From Hyphomicrobiales bacterium (GTDB lineage Bacteria; Pseudomonadota; Alphaproteobacteria; Rhizobiales; SZUA-8), in contig QILX01000245.1 of NCBI GenBank assembly GCA_003232175.1, positions 1 to 7,366 on the forward strand: a DNA stretch of 7,366 nt, written 5' to 3'. Positions 5,902-7,366 of the stretch are shown here, piece by piece; the stretch's first letter is position 1, and each line of letters begins with the position of its first letter. A model generated the notes under the pieces. The model did no database searches. It saw nothing but the letters and a program-made list of their open reading frames with translations, and was not told the origin of the DNA. Position numbers and translations under genes: made by a program.

Positions 5902-7030
5902 TGTCACCGGTGTCTGGCCCCGGCCCCGACTCCGGCCAAGAGTATGGACATGGCGGGCGGCTGACCATCGATCTTGGCGCATTGCGTGCCAATTACCGGC
6001 AGATGGCCGGGCTGGCGGCTCCGGCGGAATGTGCCGCGGCGGTAAAGGCGGACGCCTATGGGCTGGGCCTTGAACCAGTGTCCCGGGCGCTGTGGCAAGC
6101 CGGGTGCAGGACCTTCTTCGTCGCCCATCTGTCCGAAGCGGAACGCCTGCGCGCCTTCATCGAACGTGACGCGGTCATCTATGTCCTGAATGGTCTCCCG
6201 CCCGGAACTGGCCCCAGCTATCGGGCCATCAACGTTTGCCCGGTCCTGTGCAGCCGTGGCGCGATTTCTGTGCCGGAGCGCCAGCGCCCAGCGCCGCGAT
6301 CATGATCGATACCGGGTTCAACCGGCTGGGCCTGAGCGCAAGTGAGATGAGCACGCTGGACGCCGACCGGTCTTTGGTCTCGGGCTTCGATCTGGCCCTG
6401 GTGATGAGCCATCTGGCCTGCGCCGATGAACCGAAGCACGACCTTAACGCCGTGCAGCTCAAGCGCTTTACCGCCGCCCGGCTAATTTTTGCCAACGCAA
6501 AATTTTGCCTGAGCAATTCCGGCGGCGTTATGTTGGGCGCGCCATATCAATTTGACATGGTGCGGACCGGCACTGCCCTTTACGGCGGCCAGGTCCAGGC
6601 CAATGCTCCCAATCCAATGGCTCCGGTCGCGCGTCTTGATGCCCCGGTGATCCAGGTCCGCGATGTCGAAGCGGGCGATACCATCGGCTATGGCGCGTCC
6701 TATCGATTTGATGCACGCGCACGCGTGGCGTTGCTGTCCATCGGCTATGGCGACGGGCTGTTTCGCGGTCTTTCCGCCACCAACGCCAGACCCGGCGGCA
6801 AGGTCTATTTTGGCGACCAGCCGGCGCCAATACTTGGCCGGATTTCAATGGACGTCACCGCCGATGTGAGCCGTATAACTTGCGAAAACGTCAGGCGGGG
6901 CAGCTGGGCGCAGATCATCGGCCCTCAACAGAGCGCTTATGATCTTGCCGGTGATGCCGGTACAATCGACTACGAGGTTTTCACTGGCCTTGGTTCCCGC
7001 TATGAACGGATATATCAGGGACTGAATTGA
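5901..7030 (+). pseudogene. alr: Alanine racemase, frameshifted (likely deletion of about 16 bp)
   Basis: Alr is a PLP enzyme converting L-alanine to D-alanine for peptidoglycan. The gene is split. The first frame (5901-6305; GTG 5898 is an alternative start) has LTIDLGALRANYRQ, the PLP-lysine motif AVKADAYGLG (Lys codon 6045-6047) and VLNGLPPG, then runs into unrelated sequence and a stop at 6303-6305. The second frame (recognisable from about 6257 to 7030) has IDTGFNRLGL, SHLACADEP, SNSGGVMLG, RTGTALYGG, IGYGASY with the catalytic Tyr (6689-6691), SIGYGDG and GRISMD. Alphaproteobacterial Alr usually reads PVLNS-plus-about-six-residues-then-Trp here; only 8 bases (6249-6256) separate the PVL codons from the TGG, where about 24 are expected. 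Reading both halves together gives a normal length near 380 residues. Neither half alone has both catalytic residues. It could be a real recent lesion or an assembly error. The gene overlaps dnaB upstream and mlaE downstream. Confidence 0.85.
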
Positions 7031-7366
7031 GTCCCCCTAAAAACCGCCACCAATATTGGAGCCGATATTTGACGCTTGCTAAGTACAATATTTTCCAGAT
7101 TGTCGGGCATGTGGTTTTGCGGGCGGCGCAAGACACCGGTCGTTCAGTTCTGTTCTTCCGCAATGTTGTGGTTCAGGGCTTCAGCCCACCGTATTACCCG
7201 CGCATGATCTTCTGGCAGATGGTCAAGATCGGGTACAATTCCCTGCCCGTTGTCGGCCTGACGGCGTTTTTTACCGGGGCGGTTCTGGCCCTGCAGATTT
7301 TCATCGGTGGTTCGCGTTTTAATGCCGAGAGCATTGTCGCCTCGATCGTCGCCCTTGGCATCACAC
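7027..7366 (+). CDS. mlaE: MlaE-type ABC transporter permease, 5' part only
   Basis: MlaE/DUF140 permeases are the inner-membrane subunit of phospholipid-transporting ABC systems that maintain outer-membrane asymmetry. Only the first 113 residues are in the window; the frame stays open to the edge. The N-terminal amphipathic and linker part (about 1-60, with VGHVVLRAAQDTGRSVLFFRN) leads to the family signature IGYNSLPVVGLTAFFTGAVLALQ (68-90), then FNAESIVASIVALGIT, as in MlaE. The start is placed at TTG 7027, which overlaps the alr stop (TTGA) and has AGGGA at 7017-7021 five bases upstream; an in-frame TTG at 7069 is a poorer choice. The overlap implies translation coupled to alr, so the alr frameshift may matter here. 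An ATPase (mlaF-like) gene would be expected downstream, outside the window. The symbol is by family; an orthologue of E. coli mlaE is not proven. Confidence 0.88.
   Translation, partial: MSPPKNRHQYWSRYLTLAKYNIFQIVGHVVLRAAQDTGRSVLFFRNVVVQGFSPPYYPRMIFWQMVKIGYNSLPVVGLTAFFTGAVLALQIFIGGSRFNAESIVASIVALGIT

Noticed and set aside
6230..6305. Programmed ribosomal frameshift in alr
   Set aside because: No slippery heptamer or following strong structure is evident, and about 5 family residues would still be missing after a shift; a deletion fits better.
6236..7030. C-terminal alr part as an independent gene
   Set aside because: It lacks the PLP lysine and matches the second part of Alr directly following the first; a split single gene is the simpler reading.
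1..7366. A novel defence, mobile or biosynthetic system
   Set aside because: Every long conserved frame matches a housekeeping family or the DUF2232 protein; there are no transposases, integrases, CRISPR repeats or toxin-antitoxin pairs that I can see.

Overview
The window looks like a piece of an alphaproteobacterial chromosome with moderately high GC. The evidence is gene order and protein style: rpsF-rpsR, then a DUF2232-type membrane protein, then rplI, with dnaB, alr and an MlaE-type permease following. The S6 and L9 proteins carry long charged C-terminal tails of the kind seen in this class. The lineage below class level cannot be fixed from the sequence alone. All genes lie on the + strand.

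Bases 1-151 are a leader upstream of rpsF, with a strong local hairpin and a distant segment complementary to the rpsF ribosome binding site. Bases 152-2762 are the ribosomal cluster: S6, S18 (ATGA overlap), a polytopic membrane protein, and L9. A 159-bp gap with a near-consensus sigma70-type promoter leads to a cyclopropane-fatty-acyl-phospholipid synthase gene (cfa), which starts at a non-ATG codon. A 166-bp gap then leads to the replicative helicase gene dnaB. dnaB, alr and the mlaE-like gene overlap stop-to-start and are probably co-transcribed and translationally coupled.

The cluster combines ribosome assembly (S6/S18, L9), replication fork unwinding (DnaB), cell-wall precursor supply (Alr makes D-alanine) and membrane lipid modification and transport (Cfa, MlaE). 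These are housekeeping jobs; I see no mobile element, CRISPR array, tRNA, rRNA, or defence or biosynthetic system.

The most notable point is that alr is broken. Its N-terminal part, with the PLP lysine, and its C-terminal part, with the catalytic tyrosine, are both well preserved but lie in different frames. The junction near 6249-6256 looks like a loss of about 16 bases against the family pattern. This is either a real, recent lesion or an assembly error. Other points worth checking are the rpsF leader, tandem-repeat growth in the S6 and L9 tails, and the cfa start.
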